Assembly: GCA_001942415.1 (NCBI GenBank)
Contig: MKJX01000173.1
Location: 1-64,000, forward strand
Length of the DNA stretch: 64,000 nucleotides
Direction: 5' to 3'
DNA from: Pseudonocardia sp. CNS-139
GTDB taxonomy: Bacteria; Actinomycetota; Actinomycetes; Mycobacteriales; Pseudonocardiaceae
Shown here: positions 11,757 to 21,242 of the stretch, in pieces
How positions within the stretch are numbered: position 1 is the first letter of the stretch
Layout of the letters: each line of letters opens with the position of its first letter
Notes under the pieces: generated by a model
The model's database searches: none
What the model was told of the DNA's origin: nothing
The model's input: only the letters and a program-made list of their open reading frames with translations
Position numbers and translations under genes: made by a program

Positions 11757-12399
11757 CGCCGCCCTCGCCGCGGCACGACTTCCCGGTGCGGGCCAGCAAG
11801 GACATCTACACCGGCGCGGTGATGGCGCTGCGTTCCGACGAGGTGGAGATGCCGGGCGGGCGCCTCGCCGTCCGGGAGATCCTGGAGCACCCCGGCGCGT
11901 CGCGATCGCCGCGCTCGACGCGGACGACCGGCTGATGGTCATCCACCAGTACCGGCACGCGGTCGGGCGGCGGCTGTGGGAGCTGCCCGCCGGGCTGCTC
12001 GACGTCGACGGCGAGGACCCGCTCGACACCGCCAGGCGGGAGCTGGCCGAGGAGGCCGGGCTGGTGGCCGCGGACTGGTCGGTGCTGGTGGACGTCGCGG
12101 CGTCGCCCGGGTTCTCCGACGAGTCGGTGCGCGTCTACCTCGCGCGCGGGCTCACCGAGGTGGCGCGGCCCGACCTCGGCGACGACGAGGAGGCCGACCT
12201 CACCACCCGCTGGGTGACGCTGTCGGTCGCCGTGCGGATGGTGCTCTCCGGCACGATCGTCAACGCGGCCACGGTGGCCGGGGTGCTGGCCACACACGTG
12301 CTGGCGGGCAACCCGGCGGGTACCCGTCCGGCCGACGCGCCGTGGCAGGACCGGCCCACGCGGTTCGCCGAGCGCAAGCGCACCGAGGGGCCTGCGTGA
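11753..12399 (+). CDS. NUDIX hydrolase, ADP-ribose pyrophosphatase type
   Basis: 215 residues when repaired. The Nudix region [16 protein letters not shown] is preceded by [11 protein letters not shown], as in ADP-ribose and nucleoside-diphosphate-sugar hydrolases. This is the Rv1700 position, directly after pyrG with a GTGA overlap. One G appears lost near 11899 (GGCGCG-TCGCG); restoring it joins [20 protein letters not shown]. In most actinobacteria xerD would follow at once; here it is about 11.5 kb away. Confidence 0.88.
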
Positions 12400-12493
12400 C
12401 CGGCCGGACGGCGATGTCGAGAACGGGCGGCCGGCTCCGTCCCCGCGGTGCACGCGGCCGGAAGGGGCCGCACCAGCACCGAGGAGCACGAGC

Positions 12494-12901
12494 ATGGCCA
12501 AGTACCTGCTGCTGAAGCACTACCGCGGCGCCCCGGCGTCGGTCAACGACGCACCGATGGAGCAGTGGACGCCGGCGGAGATCTCGGCCCACGTGCAGTA
12601 CATGCACGACTTCGCGGCCCGGCTGGGGGAGACCGGGGAGTTCGTCGACAGCCAGGCGCTCGCCCCGTCCGGGACGTTCGTCCGGTACGACGGCGAGGGC
12701 CGTCCGCCGGTCACCGACGGGCCGTTCGCCGAGACCAAGGACCTCATCGCCGGCTGGATGGTGATCGACGTCGACAGCTACGAGCGCGCCGTCGAGCTGG
12801 CCGGGGAGCTGTCAGCCGCGCCCGGGGCGGGCGGGCGCCCGATCCACGAGTGGCTGGAGCTGCGCCCGTTCCTGGGCGCGGCGCCCCTCATCACGGAGTG
12901 A
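12494..12901 (+). CDS. YCII/DGPF-domain protein
   Basis: 135 residues with the small ferredoxin-like fold of YCII proteins: MAKYLLLKHYRG at the start, then TDGPFAETKDLIAGWMVIDV, which holds the DGPF motif, and IHEWLELRPF at the end. GAGGAGCACGAGC before the ATG is a good ribosome binding site. The stop overlaps the sigma-factor GTG by four bases. DGPF proteins are the known genomic partners of ECF42 sigma factors. Enzymatic role is unknown. Confidence 0.9.
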   Translation: MAKYLLLKHYRGAPASVNDAPMEQWTPAEISAHVQYMHDFAARLGETGEFVDSQALAPSGTFVRYDGEGRPPVTDGPFAETKDLIAGWMVIDVDSYERAVELAGELSAAPGAGGRPIHEWLELRPFLGAAPLITE

Positions 12902-14052
12902 CCCCTCCCGTCGACGAGGCCCTGCTCCGGAGCCTCACGCCGCACGTGCTCGGCATCCTCGTCCGCCGCGGAGCGGGCTTCGCGGCGGCCGAGGACGCCG
13001 TGCAGGACGCCCTGGTCGAGGCCGTCCGGGTGTGGCCGGGCGGGCTGCCGCGGGACCCGAAGGCGTGGCTGGTGACCGTGGCCTGGCGCCGGTTCCTCGA
13101 CACGACCCGGGCGGACGCCGCCCGCCGCCGTCGCGAGGACGTCGCCGAGGAGGAGCCGGCGCCGGGGCCCGCGCCCGGGGTGGACGACACGCTCCAGCTG
13201 TACTTCCTGTGCGCCCACCCGTCGCTGACGCCGTCGTCCGCCGTGGCGCTCACGCTGCGCGCCGTCGGCGGGCTGACCACACGCCAGATCGCGCAGGCGT
13301 ACCTGGTGCCTGAGGCGACCATGGCGCAGCGCATCAGCCGGGCCAAACGCACGGTGTCCGGGGTGCGGCTCGACCGGCCCGGCGACGTCGCCACCGTGCT
13401 GCGCGTGCTCTACCTGGTCTTCAACGAGGGCTACTCCGGCGACGTCGACCTCGCCGCCGAGGCCGTCCGGCTCACCCGGCAGCTCGCGGCCGCGATCGAC
13501 CACCCCGAGGTGGCAGGGCTGCTCGCGCTCATGCTGCTCCACCACGCCCGGCGGGCCACCCGGACCGCGCCCGACGGCAGCCTGGTGCCGCTCGGCGAGC
13601 AGGACCGCGGTCGCTGGGACACCGGGATGATCGCCGAGGGCGTCGGGATCCTGCAGGCGGCGCTGGCCCGCGACCGGCTGGGCGAGTTCCAGGCGCAGGC
13701 CGCCATCGCGGCGCTGCACGCCGACGCGCCCACCGCCGGGGAGACCGACTGGGTGCAGATCGTCGAGTGGTACGACGAGCTGACGCGCCTGACCGACAGC
13801 CCGGTCGTCCGGCTCAACCGCGCCGTGGCCGTCGGCGAGGCCGACGGGCCGCGGGCCGGCCTCACGGCGCTCGCGGCCGTGGACGCCGCGGTGCCCCGGC
13901 ACACGGCGGCGGCGGCCCACCTCCACGAGCGGGCCGGCGACCTGGCGACGGCGGCGCGGCTCTACGCGGAGGCGGCCCGGAAGGCGCCCAACCTCGCCGA
14001 GCGCGACCACCTGACGCGCCAGGCCGCCCGGCTCAACGCCCGGTGCCGCTGA
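12898..14052 (+). CDS. ECF42-type RNA polymerase sigma factor
   Basis: 384 residues. The first ~180 hold sigma-70 regions 2 and 4 (AEDAVQDALVEAVRVWP, DPKAWLVTVAWRRFLD; TTRQIAQAYLVPEATMAQRI, SRAKRTV). The remaining ~200 residues form the long helical C-terminal extension with TPR character (FNEGYSGD, LNRAVAVGEADGP) that defines group ECF42. No anti-sigma gene is next to it. Control in this group is thought to involve the C-terminal domain. GTG 12898 overlaps the YCII stop, so the two are coupled. The frame is intact. Confidence 0.92.
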   Translation: MTPPVDEALLRSLTPHVLGILVRRGAGFAAAEDAVQDALVEAVRVWPGGLPRDPKAWLVTVAWRRFLDTTRADAARRRREDVAEEEPAPGPAPGVDDTLQLYFLCAHPSLTPSSAVALTLRAVGGLTTRQIAQAYLVPEATMAQRISRAKRTVSGVRLDRPGDVATVLRVLYLVFNEGYSGDVDLAAEAVRLTRQLAAAIDHPEVAGLLALMLLHHARRATRTAPDGSLVPLGEQDRGRWDTGMIAEGVGILQAALARDRLGEFQAQAAIAALHADAPTAGETDWVQIVEWYDELTRLTDSPVVRLNRAVAVGEADGPRAGLTALAAVDAAVPRHTAAAAHLHERAGDLATAARLYAEAARKAPNLAERDHLTRQAARLNARCR

Positions 14053-14065
14053 CGCCCGGGCGGGG

Positions 14066-14569
14066 TCAGGGCCGCAGTATCCGCCCCGACGGGTCGTAGA
14101 CGTGCCGCATCACGAGCATCGCCAGCCCGTCGATCCAGCACCACACGACGCCGATCCCGAGCGGGCTGAGCAGCAGCTGGGCGATGCCGGTGCCCACGTG
14201 CCCGGTGTAGAAGCGGCCGACCCCGCAGGGCAGGACGAGCTGCAGCACCCCGGCGACCACCTTGTTGCGGTGGGAGTACGGGATGCCGGTCTCCGGGTCG
14301 CGCCCGAACGGCGCGTCGACGTCGCGGGCCGGCGCGGCGCCCGGGTAGGCGGGCGGCGGCGGGAGCGCGACCGTGGCCGGCTCGGCGTGGCCGGGCAGGT
14401 CCGCGAAGAGCGGGGCGAGGTCGTCGACGGTGCGTGCGGCGTAGGCGGCGGCCGTGCGCTCCTCGTACTCGTGGGCGTCGAGCCGGCCCTCCGCGTAGTG
14501 CTCGCCCAGCTCCCGGACAGCGGCCTCACGCTCGGCGTTGCCGATGCGGACGGGGTTCGGCTGGCTCAC
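14066..14569 (-). CDS. DUF1707 and TM2 domain membrane protein
   Basis: 167 residues. The N-terminal DUF1707 helix pair RIGNAEREAAVRELGEHYAE, LDAHEYEERTAAAYAARTVD and LAPLFADLP is a textbook match. A proline-rich linker follows, then a TM2 domain (HRNKVVAGVLQLVLPCGVGR, FYTGHVGTGIAQLLL, GVVWCWIDGLAML) with two membrane helices. The GTG start at 14569 gives SQPNPVRIG, the usual N-terminus. It is a single gene convergent with the sigma factor. Function unknown. Confidence 0.88.
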   Translation of the reverse strand: MSQPNPVRIGNAEREAAVRELGEHYAEGRLDAHEYEERTAAAYAARTVDDLAPLFADLPGHAEPATVALPPPPAYPGAAPARDVDAPFGRDPETGIPYSHRNKVVAGVLQLVLPCGVGRFYTGHVGTGIAQLLLSPLGIGVVWCWIDGLAMLVMRHVYDPSGRILRP

Positions 14570-14598
14570 ACCGCCAACGGTAGCGCCGCGTGCCCCGG

Positions 14599-16082
14599 TC
14601 AGGTGTGGAAGAGCACGCTGCGGCAGGCGAGGTGCAGGGCCAGCCGCTCGTCGGGGTCGGTCAGCTCGACGCCGAGCAGCTCCTGGGCGCGTGCGATGCG
14701 GGCGGCGACGGTGTTGCGGTGCACGCCGAGCACGGCGGCCGACTCGGTGAGCGACGACTCGGCGTCGAGGTAGGCGGTGAGCGTCCGGAGCAGGTCGCCG
14801 GGCTGGTCGCGCAGCGGCTCCAGCATCGAGCGGGCGGCCGGGAGGAACGTGTCGGTGCGGGTCCAGGCCAGCAGCAGCCGGCCCAGCCCGAGCCGGTCGA
14901 CGTGCACGAAGTAGCCGCCGGCCGAGCGGGTCGCGGCGAGGTGCGCGGCGTCGCCGGCCTCGCCGAGGGTGCGGGCGAGCCCGGCCGCGCCGCGGTAGAC
15001 CCGGCCGACGCCCATCGCCGTCGGCATCGAGGCCCGCAGCAGCCACTGCGCCCGCCGGGACGCGGTGGCGTGCCGCTCCAGCTCGGCCGGGCCCGGCTCC
15101 TCCGGGAACGTGGACCAGGCGCCCCAGCCCGGTCCCTGTTCGACGACGACGGCGCGCAGGTGCGCTGTGGCGAACGCGCGCAGCACCTCCGGGCGGGCCG
15201 TCACCGGGTCGACGGTGGCGGGCACGTCCACCCGGATGCCGATGTGCCAGCCCTCCAGCTGCCAGCCGGCGTCGAGCGCGCGGCGGCGGGTGCCGGCGTC
15301 CGGCTCGGCGGCCTGCACGAGCTCGGCCAGCAGCGCCATCCGCAGGCGGGCGTCGCGCTCGACGGCCAGCCGCTTCTCGGCCGACCGCTGCCGGACGGCT
15401 CCCGCGGCCACCGCGAGCGCGGCGCGGACGGCCGCCGTCTCGGCCGGGACACCGCCGGGGACGGCCGCGGCCAGCGTGTTCGGCCGCTGCCGCCCGTCCT
15501 CGACGGGCCGGGTGACGAGGTCGGCCCCGGCGGGCGGGCCGGGCTCGGGACCGGCCACGACGTCGCCGGTGGCGTCGAGCAGCCAGACCGGGCGCCGCCA
15601 CACCCGGGCCAGCTCGATCACCAGCCGTCGACGCCGCCGGTGGCCGCCGCGCACGCGGCCGCCGTGCGCGTCACGAGCTCCGCGACGACCTGCTCGGGCT
15701 CGCGCAGCAGCCGGGTGGCGGCCAGCGCGGCGGCGAGCGGGTCGGGCGCGCCCAGCACGGTGAGCCCGGCGCGGCGGGCCAGCAGCAGGGTCGCGACCCG
15801 CAGCGGCTCGGTGCCGGGCAGCAGCACCGCGACCGCTCCTGCGGCCGCGGCCCGGCGCAGCAGCGCGTCGAGGTGCCAGTCCTCGCGGTCGGCCGCGAGC
15901 ACCACGGCGAGCAGGAACGGCGAGTGCCCGACGGGGAGGCCGGCCCGCAGGTCGGCGACCGTGCGCACCTCCCGCAGCTCCGGTGGTCCCGGGCCGTCCT
16001 CGGGCCGGGCGAGGACGGCGACCGGGGCCCAGTCCGGGTGCCCGAGCAGGGCGGGCAGCGCGACCGGCGCCGGTGCGGTCAT
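14599..16082 (-). CDS. PucR-family transcriptional regulator
   Basis: About 494 residues when repaired. The N-terminal purine-catabolism PucR domain is MTAPAPVALPALLGHPDWAP onwards. The C-terminal helix-turn-helix of the PucR/CdaR type is LTAYLDAESSLTESAAVLGV followed by HRNTVAARIARAQELLGVEL. One base is lost near 15620, between GGVDGW and LVIELARVW. PucR-type proteins sense purine or related intermediates. It is the last gene of the minus-strand catabolic operon and its ATG overlaps the stop of the DUF917 gene before it. It probably controls this operon (inference). Confidence 0.85.
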
Positions 16083-17163
16083 GCCGGGAGCAGCACCGGG
16101 TCGCAGTCCAGCCCGAACGCCCGCGGCCCGACGTGCGCGAGCCGGTCGGGGGAGGCGCGCCACCACTGCGGGCCGGGCAGCACCACGGCCAGCACGTCGT
16201 CGCCGGGGCGCAGGCCGTCGACGGCGATCGGGTCGGCGGTGCGCCGGTCCAGCAGGCAGGAGCAGGTCGGGGCAGCTCGCGACCGGCTCGCCGTCGAGGA
16301 TCGCGAGCAGGTACTCGTTCTCGGCCTCGACGCGCAGCACGCTGCCGTCCTCCGCGGCGACGGTGACGCCGGCCCGTCCGAACGACGCGACGGGTGCCGG
16401 GCGATCTCCACGGTGCGCCCGGCGGCGATCACCCTGCCGCCGAGCGCGGCCGCGACGTCCGGCGGGGTCGGGCGGACCAGCGCGGCGTGCGCCCGGCCCA
16501 GCCGCAGCGCGCGGGCGAGCGTGCCGGTGCAGGCGTCGACGCCCGCGCGGGCGCCGGGGACGGGCGCGAGCGCGCCGCCGGCCCAGCCGCCGCCCTGCGC
16601 GACGACGGTGCGCGCGACCCGTTCCAGCGCCTCGGGTGTGGCGTCGTCGACGAGCACGGTCTGCCCGCCGGGCTCGGCGAGCGCGTACGGGGTGATCGGC
16701 CCGCCGGCGACGGCGCGGGAGAACTGGTTGAGCCGCGGCATCGCGCGGCCCATGAGGTCGGCGTCCACCAGCGGCAGGCCCAGCTCGCAGGCCGCGGCGA
16801 CGGCGACCGCGCCGTTCAGCCCGGCCGCCTCGTACGGCATGACGCGCCCGGCTCCACCCCCGTCCAGCGGGCGAGCGCGCGCACCGCGCGCAGCACCTCC
16901 TGCCCGCTGGGCAGCTTCTCGGTGAAGACGCGGGTGGCGCCGAGCATCCCGACCGCGACGACCGGCACGTCCTGCAGGTCCGCGGGCAGCGCGGCGGGGT
17001 CGTGCAGCTCCAGCTCGGCGCCGGCGAGCGCCCGGCGCAGCGGCTGGCGGAACAGCAGCGGGTCGCCCCCGCCGCCGGAGCCGAGCAGCCGCAGCCCGAC
17101 GAGGAGCGCGTCCACGTCGTCGGCGCCCAGCCGCACACCAGCCATCGCCGGATGATGCCTCAT
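16079..17163 (-). CDS. DUF917 (S-Me-THD) protein, copy 1, frame-broken
   Basis: First of three tandem DUF917 paralogues counted from the 3' end of the operon. GADDVDALLVGLRLLGSGGG, PVVAVGMLGATRVFTEKLPS, LGLPLVDADLMGRAMPRLNQ and VEAENEYLLAILDGEPVASC match the family pattern LGTGGGGDP / MMGAPTV.EK / DADGMGRAFPEL / FQNE. Four single-base losses (two between about 16400 and 16860, two near 16260) are needed; the repaired length is about 362 residues, matching copy 3. ATG 17163 has GGAGGCCCC upstream. It is less conserved than copies 2 and 3, with ML-GATRV in place of MMGAPTV. Pfam relates this family to S-methyl thiohydantoin desulfurase; substrate here is unknown. Confidence 0.75.
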
Positions 17164-17187
17164 CCCGGGGCCTCCACGCAGCGGGAC

Positions 17188-17480
17188 TCAGCCGCGCAGC
17201 AGCACCGTCATCCCGACGGACACCGCGTCGCCGCGGCGAGGCCCGCGGGCTTGCGCACGGCGTTCTTGAGCGGCAGCAGGTAGCCGCCGTCCTTGGGGAA
17301 GAGCGAGGTCGTGAACGTGACCGCGGCGATCCGGGCCTGCACCGGGATCACGCCCCAGCCGTAGGAGGCCATCGCGGCGACCTCGCGGATGTCGGCCGAC
17401 TCGCCGTCCGGGACCGGCACGAAGTAGAACGGCGCCGGTCCGCGCCACTCGATCACCCGGCCGGCGAACTCCAGCTCCAC
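17188..17480 (-). CDS. DUF1905 domain protein
   Basis: About 97 residues when repaired: ELEFAGRVIEWRGPAPFYFV, VAAMASYGWGVIPVQARI, TFTTSLFPKDGGYLLPLKNA and GDAVSVGMTVLL are the conserved blocks of DUF1905, a small beta-barrel-like family of unknown function. One G is lost near 17232. It lies between DUF917 copies 2 and 1 on the same strand with short gaps, so it is presumably in the operon. That is an unusual place for this family. Confidence 0.8.
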
Positions 17481-17494
17481 GTGACCAGGCTAGG

Positions 17495-18598
17495 TCAGCC
17501 GACGGGCACGGCCTCCTCGACCGGCCGGAACGGCGTGTCCAGCCCGAAGCACGCCGGCCCGAACACGGCAAGGGCCTCCGGGGTGCGCATGATCGCCGGT
17601 GTGGAGATCCCGACGACCACCACCCGCTGCCCGTAGCGCAGCGTCTCGGTGGTGATCGGCTCGCCGGACTCGGCCTCCAGCACGCAGATCAGGTCCGGCA
17701 CGACGCAGCGGACCGTGCCGTCGACCTCGGCGACGAGGTTCTCGTTCTGGAACTCCGTGCGCAGCGTGGACGTCCCGTCGAACGAGACGAACCGGGCCCG
17801 GCCCTTCGCGAACCCGTCGACCGTGCGCCGCTCGACGTCGGCGACCTTGCCGGCGAAGAGCACCCGCAGGTGCGCGTAGCCGGTGGGGGCGAGCACCTCG
17901 GCGAGCGCCGAGATCGGGTCGCGCAGCTGCTCGCGGGCCTCGCGCAGGGCCCGGCCGAGCGCCAGCCCGAGCGAGAGCGTGCGCGGCACGGCCGTGCGCT
18001 TCACGTCCGCGCCGGTCATCGCGTACTCGGCGATGAGCGCGGCCCCGCCCATGCGGATCGCCGCGCCGCGCGCGAGCCACTCCATCCGCCGGTTGTCGGT
18101 GCCGGTGTCGATCGTGACGGTCTCGCCGTGGTCGCCGGCGACGACCATCGGCGAGCCGGGCACCCCGTAGACGCCGAACGTCTCCATCTGCAGCTCGGGG
18201 AACGCGCGGCCCATCCCGTCGGCGTCGACGACCGGCAGGCCCGTCCGCGCGGCCACGACCAGCGGGATCATCGAGTTGATGCCGCCGCACTCGATCGGCA
18301 TCGTGGCGTCGGCGCTGCGTCCGAGGTGCGCCTCCAGCGTGCGCAGTGCCGTGACGGCCTCGTCGCCGCGCGGGATCTTCTCGATCATCACCGTGGGCGC
18401 GCCCATCATCGCGGTCGGCACGACGAACGCGGCGTCGTCGACCTCGTCGGGGTCGAGCACGGTGACGGGGCCGTGCTCGTACATCGCGGCCGCCACCATC
18501 AGCCGTCCGACGTGCGGATCGCCGCCCCCGCCGGTGCCGAGCAGCGCGGCGCCGCGGGCGAGGTCGGGCAGGTCCTCCGGCCCCAGCGTCCAGCTCAT
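17495..18598 (-). CDS. DUF917 (S-Me-THD) protein, copy 2
   Basis: 367 residues in one intact frame, so the best reference of the three copies. Motifs: RGAALLGTGGGGDPHVGRLM (residues 15-34), VPTAMMGAPTVMIEKIP, ECGGINSMIPLVVA, PVVDADGMGRAFPELQM, AEYAMTGADVKRTAV, FQNENLVAEVDG, CVVPDLICVLEAESGEPITT. These are the family's N- and C-terminal S-Me-THD domains. The ATG at 18598 overlaps the copy 3 stop (ATGA). It probably acts in the cytoplasm with the hydantoinase-like enzyme encoded upstream. Confidence 0.88.
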   Translation of the reverse strand: MSWTLGPEDLPDLARGAALLGTGGGGDPHVGRLMVAAAMYEHGPVTVLDPDEVDDAAFVVPTAMMGAPTVMIEKIPRGDEAVTALRTLEAHLGRSADATMPIECGGINSMIPLVVAARTGLPVVDADGMGRAFPELQMETFGVYGVPGSPMVVAGDHGETVTIDTGTDNRRMEWLARGAAIRMGGAALIAEYAMTGADVKRTAVPRTLSLGLALGRALREAREQLRDPISALAEVLAPTGYAHLRVLFAGKVADVERRTVDGFAKGRARFVSFDGTSTLRTEFQNENLVAEVDGTVRCVVPDLICVLEAESGEPITTETLRYGQRVVVVGISTPAIMRTPEALAVFGPACFGLDTPFRPVEEAVPVG

Positions 18599-19681
18599 CG
18601 GACACTCCCGTCGAACCGGACGGAGTCGGTCTCGTAGCCGAAGTACCGGGGCCCGACCAGCGCGATGCCGCCGGGGGAGTGCCAGCGCTCGTCGGACGGC
18701 GCGGCCACGACCGTGACGCGGTGGCCGAACCGCAGCGCCTCGGTGGTGACCGGCTCGCCGGAGTCGGTGTCCAGCACGATGATCAGGTCCGGCGTGCTGA
18801 CCAGCACCGTGCCGTCCCGGCGGGCGACGAGGTGCTCGTTCTGGAACTCCAGCACCAGGTCCCCGCCGTCGCCTGCGACGACGGCCGTGCCGCGGGCGAA
18901 GCCGGTGAGGGTGCGCCGCGCGACGTCGACGACCTTGCCGCGGTGCACGACGCGCCCGCCCAGCTCGTCGGCGACGGCCGTGACCGGGTCGCCGTGCGCG
19001 GCGCGCACCCGGGCCAGCCGGTGCCCGATCCGCGCGCACAGGCTGAGGGTGCCCGCGACCAGGGCCTCGCGGGCCTGCGCGCCGGTCATCGCGTAGTTCG
19101 AGATGATCGCCGCGCAGCCCATCGTGATCGTCAGGGACCGGGCCAGCGCCTCGGCCGACCGGTTGTCCACGGTGGTCAGCACGCCGACGTTGCCCTTCTC
19201 GTCCGCGATCGACATCGGCGTCGCGGCGATGCCCGAGAGCGTCGGCAGCACCATCTGCAGCTCCGGGAACGCGCGGCCCATGCCGTCCCCGTCCACCACG
19301 GGCAGGCCCAGCTGCGCGGCCGCGACCAGCGGGAACGTCGAGTTGACCCCGCCGGCCTCGATGCAGCCGATGTGCGTGGCGTGACGCCGAGGTGCTCGGC
19401 CAGCGCCGCGACGGTGTCACCGATCCGTTCGGTGGAGGGCGTCTTCTCGACCATCACGGTGGGCGCGCCCATCATCGCCACCGGGAACACCCGCGCGTCG
19501 TCGGGCAGGTCGGCGGGCGCGACCAGCTCGACCGGCCCGTGCGCGCGCAGGGCCTGCGCGGCGAGCAGCCGCCCCACGTACGGGTCGCCCCGCCGCCCGT
19601 CCCGAGCACCGCGGCGCCGCGGGCGAGGGCCTCCAGGTCCTCCTCGCCGATCGTCGCGGGTGTGGTGAGCGTGACCGTCAT
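18595..19681 (-). CDS. DUF917 (S-Me-THD) protein, copy 3
   Basis: About 362 residues after repair of two single-base losses near 19580 and 19380. Motifs: RGAAVLGTGGG, DPYVGRLLAAQAL, VAMMGAPTVMVEKTPS, VVDGDGMGRAFPELQM, ISNYAMTGAQAREALV, EFQNEHLVARRDG, TPDLIIVLDTDSGEPVTTEA. The same architecture as copy 2 but only moderately similar, so this is an old duplication. Its ATG at 19681 overlaps the stop of the hydantoinase gene, and its stop overlaps the copy 2 start, giving tight translational coupling. Confidence 0.85.
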
Positions 19682-21242
19682 GCGGTCGCCACCGTGTCGA
19701 GGCGCAGGTCGCCGACGGCCTTGCAGCGGATCCGCGTGGCGTTGCCGGGCAGGTAGGGGATCGGGACCTCGTCGAAGTCGACGATCGCGACGGTCGCCGG
19801 GTCGGCCCCGGCCACCACCGCGCGGTCCACGGCCTCCTGCCGCGCCTCGTCCACGGCGGCGTCGCGGCGGCCGGGCTCGATCGCGAACACCCGGTCCACC
19901 TCCCCGCCGACCTGCGCGATCGCCGCGCCGATGGCGTTGGCGACGGCGAAGTGCTCGGGCCGGTGCACCGCACCCAGCCCGGGGAACGCGTCGGGCAGCA
20001 GCACCGAGCCGCCGCCCACGGCCACCACGGGCAGCGGGTCGGCGGAGATCCGCATCCGGTCCACGACGTCGGCCACGTCCGCGCCGATGCGCTCCAGCGC
20101 AGCCTTGACGAGCGCCGGGTCGAGACCGGCGACCAGGGAGCCGTCGCCGATCGCGACGCGGCCGGCGGCGACCGCGACGTCCGTGGCGGTGAGCACGCCG
20201 CCGCCGAACACCAGCGCCTCCTCGGTGAGCCGGTAGCCCACGGAGTCCGGCCCCACCGTGACGTCCCCGGCGCCCCCGCGCACCCGGCTGCCGCCGCCCA
20301 GGCCGATCGAGAGCACGTCGGGCATGCGGAAGTTCGTGCGGATGCCCGCGACGCTCACCTCGACGGTCGCCTCGCGCGGGAACCCGCCGGTCAGCACGCC
20401 GACGTCGGTGGTGGTGCCGCCGACGTCGACCACGGCGCACGTGCCGAGCCCGGAGAGCACGGCGGCGCCGCGCATCGAGTTGGTCGGCCCGGACGCGAAC
20501 GTCGCCACCGGGTAGCGGCGGGAGAACTCGACGCCATCAGCGTGCCGTCGTTCTGGCTGAGGTAGAGCGGCGCGCTGATCCCGTGCCCGGCGATCGAGGC
20601 GGCGAGCCCGTCGACGATCCCGGCGGCCAGCTCGCGCAGCGCGGCGTTGACGATCGTCGCGTTCTCCCGTTCGAGCAGCCCGACGCGGCCGATCTCGTGG
20701 GAGAGCGAGACCGGCACGTCCGGGCCCAGCTCCTCGGCGAGCACCTCGGCCGCCCGCATCTCGAACTCGGTGTTGACCGGCGAGAACACCGACGACACCG
20801 CCACCGACCGCACGCCGTGCGCGGCCATGTCGGCGGCGTGGCGGCGCAGCTCGTCCTCGTCCAGCGGGGAGATCGGGCGCCCGTCGAACTCGTGGCCGCC
20901 GTGCGCGAGGTAGGAGCGGCCGTGGATCGCGGCGACCAGCCGCTGCGGCCAGTCGACCATCGGCGGCAGCGACGCCGTCGCGGGCAGGCCCAGGCGCAGC
21001 GCGGCCGTCGGGGCCAGGCCGCGGGCCTCCACCAGCGCGTTGATGAAGTGCGTGGTGCCGATCATGACCGCGCGCACGCCGGCGGGCGGGAACGGGTGCT
21101 GCCCCTGCAGCCCGTCGAGCGCGGTGACGATGCCGGAGGTGACGTCGGCGGTGGTGGCGGCCTTGACGGCGGCCAGCACCCGGTCGCCGTCCATGAGCAC
21201 GGCGTCGGTGTTCGTGCCCCCGACGTCGATCCCGATCCGCAT
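19678..21242 (-). CDS. Hydantoinase/oxoprolinase family protein
   Basis: 521 residues when repaired. The start MRIGIDVGGTNTDAVLMDGD and the second phosphate-loop-like block VVDVGGTTTDVGVLTGGFPR are the ATPase features of the HyuA/oxoprolinase family. IGTTHFINALVEARGL and GLGGGSRVRGG are further family blocks. Members hydrolyse hydantoins or 5-oxoproline with ATP. One base is lost near 20534 (TLMDVEFSRRYPVATFASGP restored). This single-subunit DUF917-linked type lacks a separate HyuB gene. Gene order permease, hydantoinase, DUF917 suggests uptake followed by ring opening. Confidence 0.88.
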
